NCBI GenBank assembly: GCA_019637685.1
Contig: JAHBVF010000026.1
Location: 1 to 64,000, forward strand
Direction: 5' to 3'
Length of the DNA stretch: 64,000 nucleotides
Origin: Caldilineaceae bacterium
GTDB taxonomy: Bacteria; Chloroflexota; Anaerolineae; Caldilineales; Caldilineaceae
The notes beneath the pieces are model-generated. The model was given only the letters and a program-made list of their open reading frames with translations, had not been told where the DNA came from and searched no databases. Shown here in pieces: positions 6,792 through 15,484 of this stretch. Every line of letters begins with the position of its first letter. The stretch's first letter is position 1. A program made the translations under genes and the position numbers.

Positions 6792-8819
6792 ATGGCATCG
6801 GCTTTGCTTCCACGCGGTCTCACACGTCAAGTCGTCGTCGTCCTGCTGCTGATTGCCCTGGCTGGGATTGTCGGTGTGAGTCTGGCCGCCTGGCAAGCCG
6901 AACGCCAGGCACTGGAAGAGCAGGTCAGCAATCAATTGGAAGTCTTTGCCAGCCTGAAACGGGAACGCCTGCAAAGTTGGCTGAACGAGCGCCAGGCAGA
7001 CACCAAACTGTTGGCCGTCAACCTGTTGAACCAGGAGCATTTCACCGAGATACTCGACCCGGTCACAGATGAGAAACGGGCCGCCGAGTTCACCGGTTTC
7101 CTGCGCGACAATCTGATCGGATTGCAGCGCTCGCGCATGGGGTATATGGAAGTCTCCATGACCGATAAGGACGGGTTGGTTGTGATTGGAACCAACCCGA
7201 AAAGGATAGGCAAGCCCGCCCTGCCGCCCGCCAAAGCATTGTCTCGGGTCTCCACCATTGAAGGCAGTTTCTTCTGCGATATCTTTCTGCACCCGGACAC
7301 GGGCCGTCCGGTCATGGCCTTCGGCCACGTCATCCGGGGCATTGATCTGGCAACCCATCAGCCCACCTCCGAAAGCATTGGCGAAATCGTCACAATTGTG
7401 GAGATGGAAAGCACAATCTACCGGTTTCTCGGCCCAATACCCGATCTGGGCAAAAGCGCAGAGACGATGCTGGTGCGCCCAACCGACGATGGAATTGTCT
7501 TCCTTAGCCGTCTGCTCTATCTGGAGAATGCCCCCCTTCGCCTCACCGCCGGCTACGAATCCCAGGTTTCGCGGGCCGCGCGGCGCACCGAAATGGGCGA
7601 TAACGATGCATTCCATTCCACAGATTACTCTGGACAGCCAATTATCGCGGCCTACCGACAGATCGAGCCGGTGGGATGGGGATTGGTGGTCAAGCAGTCC
7701 CAGGCCGAGGCATTTGCGCCCGTGTATGATCTGGCCCGGAAAATAGTGGGTCTCACAGCCCTGGTCCTGCTGGGGACAGCCCTGCTTGCCATTCTCCTGG
7801 CCCGCACGCTGACCAGACCGATCAGCGCCCTGGCCCAAGCCACCCAGGCCATTGCCGGGGGCGATCTGAGCATCGCACTCCACACCACACGGGATGATGA
7901 ACTGGGCGCGCTCTCCACTTCTTTTCAACGGATGGCAGACGCGCTGGCCGAGCGACGCCAGGAAGCCCAACGCCTGACCGATATGCTGCGTCGCCGCGCG
8001 GATGAATTGGAGTCGGCCTACAGCGATCTGCGCCGCTCGGATCAACTGAAAGACGCCTTTATCCGCAACATTACCCACGAACTGCGAACACCTGTCGCCA
8101 CGTTGTCCGGCTTTACCGAACTCCTGATGGATGAAGCCGATGACTTTGGCCCGGAACAGCAGGAGATGCTGCAAGTGATTGCAGGCCAGAGCCAGCAGGT
8201 CGCAAAACTGGTCAACGATGTGGTTGCCCTGCACAGCGTGAGCACAGCCAGGAACGAGCGCCGGCCTTTGCGAATGTTCGAGATACTCCGGGCCGGGGTG
8301 GACGCGTATCGCCAGCCCACAAAATATCGTGACATCTCACCCATACACCAATTTGAACTCTATTGCCCCGAAGATGAGATGGAAGTTATGGCCCATACCG
8401 GCCAGCTCACCCGTGTGATCGACAACCTACTGGACAATGCCGTCAAGTTCAGCCCGGAAGGCGGGACGATTCACGTCCAGCTCCGCCACATTCAGAAGCT
8501 GGACCGCGAAGGGCGGCCTGTACATTGGCAGGTAGTCTCTGTGGCCGATCAGGGCATCGGCATTGCCGATGGGGATATCCCCCACATTTGGGAGCGTTTC
8601 TTTCAGGCCGATAACACAACCACCCGCCGTTTTGGGGGCACGGGCCTGGGCTTGGCCCTTGTCAAAGAGTTTGTGGAAGCGCACGGGGGCGAAGTCTGGG
8701 CAGACAGCGTGCCCGGCGAGGGGACGACTGTCTCCTTCTCGCTGCCCAGCTATAGCGCCCCCGAACCAGAAACCACTGGGGTAGAAATCTTTTCGCCTGC
8801 CCCGGCTCTTCCCGATTGA
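6792..8819 (+). CDS. Membrane sensor histidine kinase (extracytoplasmic sensor, HAMP, HisKA, HATPase)
   Basis: The protein has 675 residues. A membrane helix at about 14-34 is followed by a roughly 280-residue extracytoplasmic region with a double Cache-like character (MEVSMTDKDGLVVIGTNP, GWGLVVKQSQ). A second helix lies at about 317-337, then HAMP (RPISALAQATQAIAGGDL). The HisKA H-box is FIRNITHELRTPVATL with H429 as the phospho-acceptor; the N-box is near 544 (DNLLDNAVKF); G1 is VADQGIGIADGDIPHIWERF and G2 is GGTGLGLALVK. All catalytic boxes are intact. No response regulator gene is adjacent, so it is an orphan kinase. The signal is unknown; Cache sensors usually bind small organic molecules. 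Confidence 0.92.
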   Translation: MASALLPRGLTRQVVVVLLLIALAGIVGVSLAAWQAERQALEEQVSNQLEVFASLKRERLQSWLNERQADTKLLAVNLLNQEHFTEILDPVTDEKRAAEFTGFLRDNLIGLQRSRMGYMEVSMTDKDGLVVIGTNPKRIGKPALPPAKALSRVSTIEGSFFCDIFLHPDTGRPVMAFGHVIRGIDLATHQPTSESIGEIVTIVEMESTIYRFLGPIPDLGKSAETMLVRPTDDGIVFLSRLLYLENAPLRLTAGYESQVSRAARRTEMGDNDAFHSTDYSGQPIIAAYRQIEPVGWGLVVKQSQAEAFAPVYDLARKIVGLTALVLLGTALLAILLARTLTRPISALAQATQAIAGGDLSIALHTTRDDELGALSTSFQRMADALAERRQEAQRLTDMLRRRADELESAYSDLRRSDQLKDAFIRNITHELRTPVATLSGFTELLMDEADDFGPEQQEMLQVIAGQSQQVAKLVNDVVALHSVSTARNERRPLRMFEILRAGVDAYRQPTKYRDISPIHQFELYCPEDEMEVMAHTGQLTRVIDNLLDNAVKFSPEGGTIHVQLRHIQKLDREGRPVHWQVVSVADQGIGIADGDIPHIWERFFQADNTTTRRFGGTGLGLALVKEFVEAHGGEVWADSVPGEGTTVSFSLPSYSAPEPETTGVEIFSPAPALPD

Positions 8820-8846
8820 CACCCCACGCACAGAAGGAGAAACGCG

Positions 8847-9842
8847 ATGGCCCTGTGGCTCACACGCGCAGATGTGGCTGCTGTCCTCTCTATGGCCGAC
8901 GCCATCGAAGCGGTGTCCCAAGCGTTTCGCCTGCTCAGCGCGGGGGCAGCAACTTTGCCTTTGCGCACCAATATGGCTGTCACGCCGCACAACGGCAGTC
9001 TGCTGACAATGCCCGCGCACCTGGGCGGCGGGCTGGGCGGGATCGGCGGGCTGGGCGTCAAACTCATCACCCTCTACAGCGACAATCCGGGCAATTGCAA
9101 TCTGCCCGCCATTCAGGGCAACTTTGTCCTCTTTGACCCCACAAATGGCCGTCTGCTGGCCGTGATGGAGGCGGGACTGATGACTGCCATCCGCACGGGC
9201 GCGGCGGGTGGGGTAGCCGCCCGCCATCTGGCCCGACCTGACGCGGCGGTGGCAACAATCTTTGGCAGCGGCGCGCAGGCACCCCACCAGTTGGAAGCGG
9301 TGATCTGCGAACGGCCCGTCGAACGCGTCTGGGTGGTCTCGCGCAGTGCCCAAAACGGCGCACGCTTTGCCGCGGCAATGGCCGCGCGCTATGGCATTCC
9401 CGTGCAGGCCACCGCCGACGCAAAAATGGCCGTGACCAGCGCGGATGTCGTCATCACTGCCACGACCAGCCCTACGCCCCTTTTCGACGGGCGCTGGCTG
9501 CGTCCCGGAACCCACATCACGGCCATCGGCTCCCACCTGTCCACTGCACGGGAGGTGGACCGCCATACTATCCGACGCGCCACTGTCGTCACCGACCAGA
9601 CCAGCGCCTGCCTGGCCGAAGCGGGCGATCTGGCCATCCCGCTGGCCGCCGGAGAGATCAGCGAAAACCACATCCACGCCGAAATCGGCCAGATCGTCGC
9701 CGGGCAAAAACCGGGCCGCACATCTGTCGATGAAATTACATTTTTCAAATCTGTCGGGCTGGCCGTGCAGGATGTGGCTGTGGCCCGGCTGGTGTTTGAG
9801 AAGGCAATGGCGGCTGGTATTGGAACAGACCTGGAGGAATAA
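8847..9842 (+). CDS. Ornithine cyclodeaminase / mu-crystallin family protein
   Basis: The 331-residue NAD(P)-dependent protein has the family's landmarks: the N-terminal substrate-domain strand MAVTP..GSLLTMPAH, GGLGVKLITLY, the LLAVMEAGLMTAIRTGAAGGVAA segment and a Rossmann motif TIFGSGAQAPHQLEAV. Family members include ornithine cyclodeaminase, alanine dehydrogenase, ketimine reductase and 2,3-diaminopropionate synthase partners, so the substrate is not decided. The ATG has a good AAGGAG seven bases upstream. The gene begins a three-gene run with the GNAT and beta-lactamase-like genes; its TAA overlaps the next ATG (TAATG). Confidence 0.88.
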   Translation: MALWLTRADVAAVLSMADAIEAVSQAFRLLSAGAATLPLRTNMAVTPHNGSLLTMPAHLGGGLGGIGGLGVKLITLYSDNPGNCNLPAIQGNFVLFDPTNGRLLAVMEAGLMTAIRTGAAGGVAARHLARPDAAVATIFGSGAQAPHQLEAVICERPVERVWVVSRSAQNGARFAAAMAARYGIPVQATADAKMAVTSADVVITATTSPTPLFDGRWLRPGTHITAIGSHLSTAREVDRHTIRRATVVTDQTSACLAEAGDLAIPLAAGEISENHIHAEIGQIVAGQKPGRTSVDEITFFKSVGLAVQDVAVARLVFEKAMAAGIGTDLEE

Positions 9843-10792
9843 TGGCTGAACTCATCCCTTTCGATCTCAACAGCGCCGAACACCATAGCCTGCTGGCAGC
9901 GCTCTGGAACCGCGACCTGCCAGCAGACCTGGCCATCGCGCCGGAATTTGTCCATTCTGTGACCCGCCCCTTTACGGGCGGCGTGCAGGCCGGGCGCATC
10001 GCCGTTGTCGATGGTCAACCTGTGGCCGCGGTGCTTGCCAGCGCCCATCCCCACGCGCCGCCGTCCATGCCCTGCGATGTCGGCTGGATCGACGCCATCG
10101 CGGTGGACCCGGCTCACCAGAGGCAGGGCATAGGCCGGGAACTATTGGTCTGGGCCGAAGAATGGCTGAGCGCCCAGGGCGCGGTGACAATCCATACTGG
10201 CTGCGGCATCAATTGCCTGACACCGGGCGTGCCAGAATCGGCCATTGCCTTTTTTACAGCTTGCGGCTATGACCTGTGCAACTGGACAAACTGGGACGTA
10301 GCACGCAATCTGGCTGACTATACGCCGCCACCCTCCCTGCGCGATGTCCCCGCCGCGGCGCGCCCTGCCCAGCCGGGCCAGGAAGAATGGCTGTTGGGTT
10401 TTCTGCGCCAGGAATTTCCAGGGCGTTGGACATTTGAAACCGAGGAAGCCCTACGCCAAGGTGGGCGTATCTCTGACTTTATGTTGCTGTGGACCGAAAC
10501 GGGCGTGGAGGGCGTCTGCAAACTCACCTTTGAAGATTCGGCCTGGCCGCTGGGCGGTTACTACCCCTACAATCTGCCTCGCCCCTGGGGGCAGCTGGGC
10601 TTCATCGGTGTGGCAAAAGAGCGACGCGGCCAGGGAATGGGCCTCTTTTTGCTGGACGCGGGACTGCGCCGCCTGCAGAACAACGGCGTCAATGGCTGTG
10701 TCATCGATTGGACCGACCTGTTGGATTTCTACGGGAAGGCGGGGTTTACGCCCTATCATAAATGGGCCGTACTCTGGAAGAAAGTGGGATGA
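9842..10792 (+). CDS. Double GNAT acetyltransferase
   Basis: The 316-residue protein consists of two GNAT folds. The first carries an acetyl-CoA loop in IDAIAVDPAHQRQGIGREL (about residues 82-100); the second has IGVAKERRGQGMGLFLLDAG (about 256-275). The R/Q-x-x-G-x-G pyrophosphate-binding loop is intact in both. Substrates are unknown. Start and stop are tightly coupled: the ATG overlaps the upstream stop and the TGA is four bases before the next gene's ATG, so the three genes form one operon. Confidence 0.85.
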   Translation: MAELIPFDLNSAEHHSLLAALWNRDLPADLAIAPEFVHSVTRPFTGGVQAGRIAVVDGQPVAAVLASAHPHAPPSMPCDVGWIDAIAVDPAHQRQGIGRELLVWAEEWLSAQGAVTIHTGCGINCLTPGVPESAIAFFTACGYDLCNWTNWDVARNLADYTPPPSLRDVPAAARPAQPGQEEWLLGFLRQEFPGRWTFETEEALRQGGRISDFMLLWTETGVEGVCKLTFEDSAWPLGGYYPYNLPRPWGQLGFIGVAKERRGQGMGLFLLDAGLRRLQNNGVNGCVIDWTDLLDFYGKAGFTPYHKWAVLWKKVG

Positions 10793-10796
10793 CGCG

Positions 10797-11963
10797 ATGA
10801 GCGGAGCGTGGACTGAGTTGGAGAAAGTGCTGAAAGAAGCCGTGCCAGAGGTTGCGCCCGGGCTGGTCTGCCGGGTGGAACAGGCCGGGGCGTGTATCTA
10901 TGAAAACGCGTTTGGCTGGCTGGACCCGGAAGACTGCACCCGGCCTGTGGAGAAGGATTCGCTTTTCGATCTGGCGTCAGTGACCAAACTTTTTACGACA
11001 GCAGCTTTCTTGCGTCTGGTGGATGGGGGCTACGTCGGGCTGGATCAGCCCTTGACCCACGTGCTGCCTGAATTTGGCGGGGTGCGGCTGATTGGCGACG
11101 CCGAAGACCCACTGGCCAAGACGCCCCTGCCTGCCCCTCCCCAGCGCGCGGGGGAAGCGGTAGCTGCCCGCCGCGTCACTTTTCGTCACCTGCTCACCCA
11201 CACCAGCGGTCTGCCTGCCTGGCGCAGCGTCTATGCCCAGTGCGGTCCACCGCCGCGCCTGCCCTTGCCCAATGACGAATTGGATGAACGCCAGCGCCAT
11301 GCCCTTGCCGCGCTGACCACCTATCCCTTTGTGGCCCAGCCGGGGGAAAGCTATCTCTACAGCGATATCGGTCTGATGCTGCTGGGGTTTGCTGTGGCCC
11401 GGCTCAGCGAGCAGGGGCGATTGGATCGGGCGCTTCGGGCGCTCGTTACAGAACCGTTGGGGATGGGCGCGCATTTTGGCCCGACGGCAGAGGAGCGGGC
11501 TTACATCGCGCCCACGGAAAGGTGCGCCTGGCGAAATCGGCGGCTGACAGGTGAAGTCCACGACGAGAACGCCGCGGGATTGGGCGGGGTGGCGGGGCAC
11601 GCGGGTCTCTTTGCCAGCGCCGCGGATGTTTGCCAATTGGGGCGGCTATTTTTGAATGGGGGGGAGGGGCTGTTGTCTCCAGCGCTGGTGGCCGAGAGCG
11701 TTCGAGAGCAGTACGCCAGTCCGGATGGGATTCGGCGGGGGCTGGGCTGGCAGTTACGCAGCGATCCCAACCCGACGTGCAGCACCGCATTCAGCCCCGC
11801 CAGTTTCGGCCACACAGGCTTCACCGGCACTTCCCTCTGGTGCGACCCCGCGCGGGAACTCTGCGTGGCATTGCTCACCAACCGGGTCTATCACGGCCGG
11901 GACGCGGCGGGGATTGTGGCCCTGCGTCCGCGGGTACACAGCGCTGTCGTTGCTTCGCTCTAA
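10797..11963 (+). CDS. Serine beta-lactamase-like hydrolase (class C / esterase type)
   Basis: The 388-residue protein has the penicillin-binding-protein fold: SxxK in ASVTKLF with S61 and K64, the second catalytic motif YSD with Y188, and a KTG equivalent HTG at 339-341 in FGHTGFTGT. There is no signal peptide in this frame. I chose the ATG at 10797, four bases after the GNAT stop, over a longer open frame reaching back to 10344 that overlaps the GNAT gene. Family members hydrolyse esters, peptides or D-amino acid amides more often than beta-lactams, so resistance should not be assumed. It is the last gene of the operon. Confidence 0.85.
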   Translation: MSGAWTELEKVLKEAVPEVAPGLVCRVEQAGACIYENAFGWLDPEDCTRPVEKDSLFDLASVTKLFTTAAFLRLVDGGYVGLDQPLTHVLPEFGGVRLIGDAEDPLAKTPLPAPPQRAGEAVAARRVTFRHLLTHTSGLPAWRSVYAQCGPPPRLPLPNDELDERQRHALAALTTYPFVAQPGESYLYSDIGLMLLGFAVARLSEQGRLDRALRALVTEPLGMGAHFGPTAEERAYIAPTERCAWRNRRLTGEVHDENAAGLGGVAGHAGLFASAADVCQLGRLFLNGGEGLLSPALVAESVREQYASPDGIRRGLGWQLRSDPNPTCSTAFSPASFGHTGFTGTSLWCDPARELCVALLTNRVYHGRDAAGIVALRPRVHSAVVASL

Positions 11964-12146
11964 CGCCGGCATAGGCATACCCGTCTCCCCCCCGTTCAAA
12001 AACAGCCGCCCCCTGGCGCGCGAATATCCGTTCCGGTCCGAGAGGCGAAAAGGATAGAAGCCCCGGGTTTCTCCGGGCCGGTGGCGATGCTGCCGGACAG
12101 TTCGCTGGCAAGTACATCGGCGGTGTTGGCTGTGTGAATCCGTGCC

Positions 12147-12980
12147 CTATTCTGAGGGCAAGCGGTACAATTCCTCGAGTGTAGCGCTGAAACCCATCGC
12201 GGCCAATTCACGCGCTACATAGGCCAAGGCCGCGTCTTCCAGGGATTGGGGATACTCCACATTCCACTGCTCACAGATGAGCGGGCCGTGTTCTTGCAGT
12301 ATGCGGGCCAGACGCAGTTGGAAACGGGCCAACGCCTCCAGCGTCAATTCTGGCAGGAACGTGGCCCCCTCGGCCAGTTGGCGATATTCCGGCGGCAGAA
12401 AACCGTTGAGTGCCTTCACTCCCCGGTCTTTGCGGATGCTGCTCGCCAGGCTCAGCACATCGGTGAGCAGGAGCAGTATCAGGAAATTGCCCGCCGCGCC
12501 AATAATCTTTTCGTCCCGGCCCAAAGCCACGGGCAACATCGCAACACAGCGCCAGAATTCGGGGATGGCCCGCTCCAACTCTGCCGCGGCCTCGGCCTGG
12601 GAAAGTTCTGTGCCCGGATTCGGTTTCCACGTGAGCGTGCTCTCCTCGGCAAAAAGCACCTGTGTCTGCCCCTCCACCACTTGGGCATTCTCCCCGGAAT
12701 GGAGCCATACATCCAGCCGCATCCCCTCGTCGGTCATGGCGTTGACCATCTGGCCGCCAAACATCAGCCGATAGAGGACAAGCGGGCGCAGGGCTTCCAG
12801 CCAATCCCGCACGCCAGCTTTAAAGCCGTCGCTGTGGGCCGGGTCGATGAGCAGATGCGCGTCCACATCGCTCCAGCGATCGGCAATGCCTTTGCCAAAA
12901 CTGCCCGCCAGCCACGCGGCGCGGACGCGGGGATCGGTTTCGGCGGCGGCGGTGAGAGCTTCGATGAATTGAGTTTGCAT
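12147..12980 (-). CDS. Nucleotidyltransferase-fold protein
   Basis: The 277-residue protein opens with the Pol-beta-type nucleotidyltransferase signature GSFGKGIADRWSDVD at residues 26-40, with the metal-binding D38 and D40. A later RLDVWL could give the third carboxylate. The helical C-terminus resembles aminoglycoside adenylyltransferases (ANT), but the substrate is open and the resemblance is only at fold level. The ATG at 12980 has GGGAAAG upstream; a longer frame to 13064 lacks a better site. Monocistronic, convergent with the beta-lactamase-like gene. Confidence 0.75.
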   Translation of the reverse strand: MQTQFIEALTAAAETDPRVRAAWLAGSFGKGIADRWSDVDAHLLIDPAHSDGFKAGVRDWLEALRPLVLYRLMFGGQMVNAMTDEGMRLDVWLHSGENAQVVEGQTQVLFAEESTLTWKPNPGTELSQAEAAAELERAIPEFWRCVAMLPVALGRDEKIIGAAGNFLILLLLTDVLSLASSIRKDRGVKALNGFLPPEYRQLAEGATFLPELTLEALARFQLRLARILQEHGPLICEQWNVEYPQSLEDAALAYVARELAAMGFSATLEELYRLPSE

Positions 12981-13255
12981 CAGTGCTTTCCCGTGGTATT
13001 GGAAACGAACTCGTATAGCCGACGCCGCGTTTACGTCCATCGGACGGATATGGGCCAAAATCATCGCGCAGAAAGGCTACGGGCAGCCGGAGGTCTTCGC
13101 TGTGTTTGATGGGCAGGCACAGTAGCGGGTTGTCATCGGATTGGCTCGAACGGCAGAAAAATTGAAACAGATTGGCTGGAAGAAATGCGAAGTGTGAAAC
13201 GCGAGAGCGCCCGAATCCTCCCACGCTTTACGAACCATTCGTCACGCATTGCTTG

Positions 13256-14446
13256 TCAGTCCCCCATAGCGGGAGCCATCTCCTGGATTTGGACTTTTGG
13301 GGTTCGCTCGCCCACCAGCCACGCGCCCACAGTTTGGGCTGCGGGCTGCAATAGAGCGCAGACCGCAAAGGTAATAAGGACTGTCAACAGGTGGTCCAGG
13401 GCGGTGAAGCGGGTGAGATAGGGCAGGTAGATGAATTGGATAGTAGGCAGGGCGATGACGACAAAGCCTGCGGTGAAGGCCGCTGCTTCGATTAGTACCT
13501 GATGCACCCGTTTCCGATGGGAACGCTGCGCGGTCAGATCGAGCAGGACTGCACCCAGCACAAAGACGAGGGTCAGCCGAGGGGGCGCGCCGCTGACCAC
13601 TTGGGCAAAGGCTGAACCGAGAATGCGCCAGGCGAAGAAGAACAGAGCAACAGTCGTTGCCGTCCACGGGCCGGGGACCAACCGCCGCCCCAGGGAGATA
13701 ACAAAAAAGGCTAGTCCGCCCAGAATCACTGGATAGAGCCAACTGGGACGCTCCAATATAAAACCGGTTACGGTCCGAATCTCCCACTCCAATACACCGA
13801 TAAGATAGGCTTCATTGAGCATCACCGCCAGCAGCAGCAGAATGAAGAGGGAGAAGCCGCCTCGGTTTTTCACTTGGCCGCGGGATTGGAGCAGCAGGCC
13901 GATGGCACAAATGACGGTTGTCGCCGAAGCCATCACCAGAAAGATGTGTGGCGGACTCCAGGCAGTCAGGTCGATGCCGTAGATTTCGTGCCAGATGGCG
14001 TCGCCGGGCACGGAGAGCAGCCCATAGCCTGCGGCCAGGACGGTTGCGCCCACATACGGGTTGCGACGTACCCATAACCGGGGGTCGCGAATCCCAGCAG
14101 CGATATTTGGCTTTGCCAGGGCTACCAGCCCGGCCACAGCCACGGCAAAGGAGAGCAAAAAACCAGCATAAAGCATCAGATGGGGCGGCCAGAGAAAATC
14201 CTCGCCCCCGGGCACAATGCCCGTGACGACGTGCTCGCTGGCATCCCAATAGCCGCCCACGGAAAAGAGAAAGACGCCCAGTGCGATAAGCAGGCCGAAG
14301 GTGCGGGAGGTGGCTGCGGATACGGACAGAGCGTTCTCCACCTGCTCTGCCACTGGCGACACAAAGAGCCACCAGGCCATCAGGCCAATACCACCAATGG
14401 CGAGCGTGGTGAAGATCGCGCCTTCCCAGAAGAGTGATTGTCCCAT
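13256..14446 (-). CDS. Polytopic membrane protein of unknown function
   Basis: The 396-residue protein has about ten hydrophobic helices, beginning with GAIFTTLAIGGIGLMAWWLF and ending near LLTVLITFAVCALLQP. Conserved-looking polar stretches are GGYWDASEHV, WPPHLMLYAGF, GDAIWHEIYGIDLTAWSPPH; the repeated H and D residues in membrane-proximal positions hint at metal or cofactor binding. I do not recognise the family. The gene stands alone, with AAGGA upstream of the ATG; the 275 bases between it and the nucleotidyltransferase hold no clear gene. Confidence 0.7.
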   Translation of the reverse strand: MGQSLFWEGAIFTTLAIGGIGLMAWWLFVSPVAEQVENALSVSAATSRTFGLLIALGVFLFSVGGYWDASEHVVTGIVPGGEDFLWPPHLMLYAGFLLSFAVAVAGLVALAKPNIAAGIRDPRLWVRRNPYVGATVLAAGYGLLSVPGDAIWHEIYGIDLTAWSPPHIFLVMASATTVICAIGLLLQSRGQVKNRGGFSLFILLLLAVMLNEAYLIGVLEWEIRTVTGFILERPSWLYPVILGGLAFFVISLGRRLVPGPWTATTVALFFFAWRILGSAFAQVVSGAPPRLTLVFVLGAVLLDLTAQRSHRKRVHQVLIEAAAFTAGFVVIALPTIQFIYLPYLTRFTALDHLLTVLITFAVCALLQPAAQTVGAWLVGERTPKVQIQEMAPAMGD

Positions 14447-14467
14447 TGCTAATCCTTCTTTCTCAAG

Positions 14468-14611
14468 CTATTCTTTGACTCTACTGCAAAAAAGGTCAAT
14501 TTCACCGCAGAGGACGCGGAAGCAACGCGGCGAGATTCAGGAGAGAATCCTTCTTTTTATCAGTGTCTATCAGTGGCTCAAAAGGCTTTTTTCAGTAGAG
14601 TCAAAGAATAG
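14468..14611. repeat. 144-bp inverted-repeat element
   Basis: CTATTCTTTGACTCTACTG (14468-14486) and its exact reverse complement (14593-14611) form the ends; the match extends inward through A6/T6 with one bulged base, giving about 26 pairs. The interior contains CACCGCAGAGGACGCGG and CAGTGTCTATCAGTGGCT, fragments of a widespread type of dispersed repeat also seen at 33.3-33.5 kb. Size and symmetry are those of a MITE or REP-type element. The remainder of the 14447-14928 gap shows no gene. Confidence 0.7.
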
Positions 14612-14874
14612 AACACGGATTGGACCGGATCAGGCAGATGCACGCGGATCTCTACGCAAGAGGATTGTACCAGCACTTTCCACCGGACAGAAAGACCGCC
14701 TGTTACGATTGCAAATAACCTACGCCACAGTCAGCCACCGTATGCGTCGAATATCCCCGTTTTTTTGCCAGCCAAAAGCCCTCCAACACCTCCGAAAAAC
14801 GCATGTTCAGCCCCCCATTACCGTGCGGTTTTTGGTGAACCCTCGACCGATAATAATGCCGGTCCCGTTAACGC

Positions 14875-14916
14875 CGACAGCCGTCTCACCAGAGTAATCC
14901 GGCTTGACGGCTGTCG
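14875..14916. terminator. Hairpin downstream of tRNA-Val
   Basis: CGACAGCCGTC (14875-14885) pairs perfectly with GACGGCTGTCG (14906-14916). It lies 12 bases beyond the 3' end of the tRNA in the direction of its transcription. There is no T tract, so termination is only a suggestion. Confidence 0.5.
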
Positions 14917-14928
14917 TCTCGATAATTC

Positions 14929-15005
14929 TGGTGGGCGAGGAGGGACTCGAACCCACGACCTCACGGATGTGAACCGTGCACTCTAACCAGCTGAGCTACT
15001 CACCC
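14929..15005 (-). tRNA. tRNA-Val (anticodon CAC)
   Basis: A complete cloverleaf is visible: acceptor GGGTGAG with CTCGCCC, D arm AGCTCAGCTGGTTAGAGT, anticodon stem CACGG/CCGTG enclosing loop TTCACAT (anticodon CAC), T arm GTGGGTTCGAGTCCCTC, discriminator A and an encoded CCA (14929-14931). Confidence 0.93.
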
Positions 15006-15105
15006 GAACACGGAATAGTATACGCATCTCGCTTGGATTTTGCAAATTGCTCCAATGCTGGGACAATGGAGGATATTCACATATTCAATACTCGACATCT
15101 CTTGT

Positions 15106-15327
15106 ATGCCACTCTTTTTTCGCTATAACCGCTATCTCCAACGCGTCTTCTTTGTTCTGGTCATTCTGGCTGGTCTCTATGGCTGGAACTACGCGGTCAC
15201 CCACTGGAGTTTCGATCTCAGCCTCTTCGATCTCTCCGCGCTGATCGACCAGACCGATTGGATGGAGACAATTGCCGCGCTGCTGGAACAGGCGATTCAA
15301 ATATTCCTGGCACTGACCAGCAGATAA
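15106..15327 (+). CDS. Small single-span membrane protein, hypothetical
   Basis: A 73-residue frame starting MPLFFRYNRYLQRVFF has one hydrophobic helix (VFFVLVILAGLYGWNYAV) with a positively charged N-terminus, then an amphipathic tail (IAALLEQAIQIFLALT). There is no good ribosome binding site; an upstream in-frame ATG at 15040 would add 22 unremarkable residues. It lies just downstream of, and divergent from, tRNA-Val, and is followed by two inverted repeats. A small membrane protein is plausible, but it may not be a gene. Confidence 0.4.
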   Translation: MPLFFRYNRYLQRVFFVLVILAGLYGWNYAVTHWSFDLSLFDLSALIDQTDWMETIAALLEQAIQIFLALTSR

Positions 15328-15430
15328 GGGCCGTTCAAAGAAAATAAATCCCCGATCCGGCGACAATTTCCCTGAACGGCTTGGGCTTTTCCAAATCAAT
15401 TTGGGGAATTTATTTGTTGGAAAAGCCTAA

Positions 15431-15483
15431 GTTAAACAAAAAGGCTGCCAAGTCCTGAGGACTTGGCAGCCTTTTTGTTTAAC
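15431..15483. terminator. Perfect 25-bp stem, convergent terminator
   Basis: GTTAAACAAAAAGGCTGCC (from 15431) continues to 15455 and is followed by a TGA loop (15456-15458) and the exact complement to 15483, 25 pairs with A5/T5 tracts inside the arms. It lies one base beyond the stop of the minus-strand SH3 protein. A second inverted repeat, GGCTTTTCCAA (15384-15394) with TTGGAAAAGCC (15417-15427), precedes it. Confidence 0.85.
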
Positions 15484-15484
15484 G

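Noticed and set aside
5120-7072. Long plus-strand open frame of 650 codons antisense to the radical SAM gene
   Set aside because: It lies opposite a gene with clear domains, has the biased composition of a mirror frame and crosses the gene boundary into the sensor kinase leader. The same holds for the long antisense frames at 6780-8234, 8427-9707, 15563-17320, 29361-30593, 33690-34925, 47014-48192, 50933-52774, 53070-54443 and 54457-55872.
10344-10796. Longer N-terminus for the beta-lactamase-like protein
   Set aside because: It would overlap the GNAT gene for its whole length; the ATG at 10797 gives the normal family start and operon spacing.
13000-13125. Frame reading AFTSIGRIWAKIIAQKGYGQ then PEVFAVFDGQAQ before a stop
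   Set aside because: Looks like the tail of a protein, but lacks a start and overlaps the leader of the nucleotidyltransferase gene on the other strand. No family recognised.
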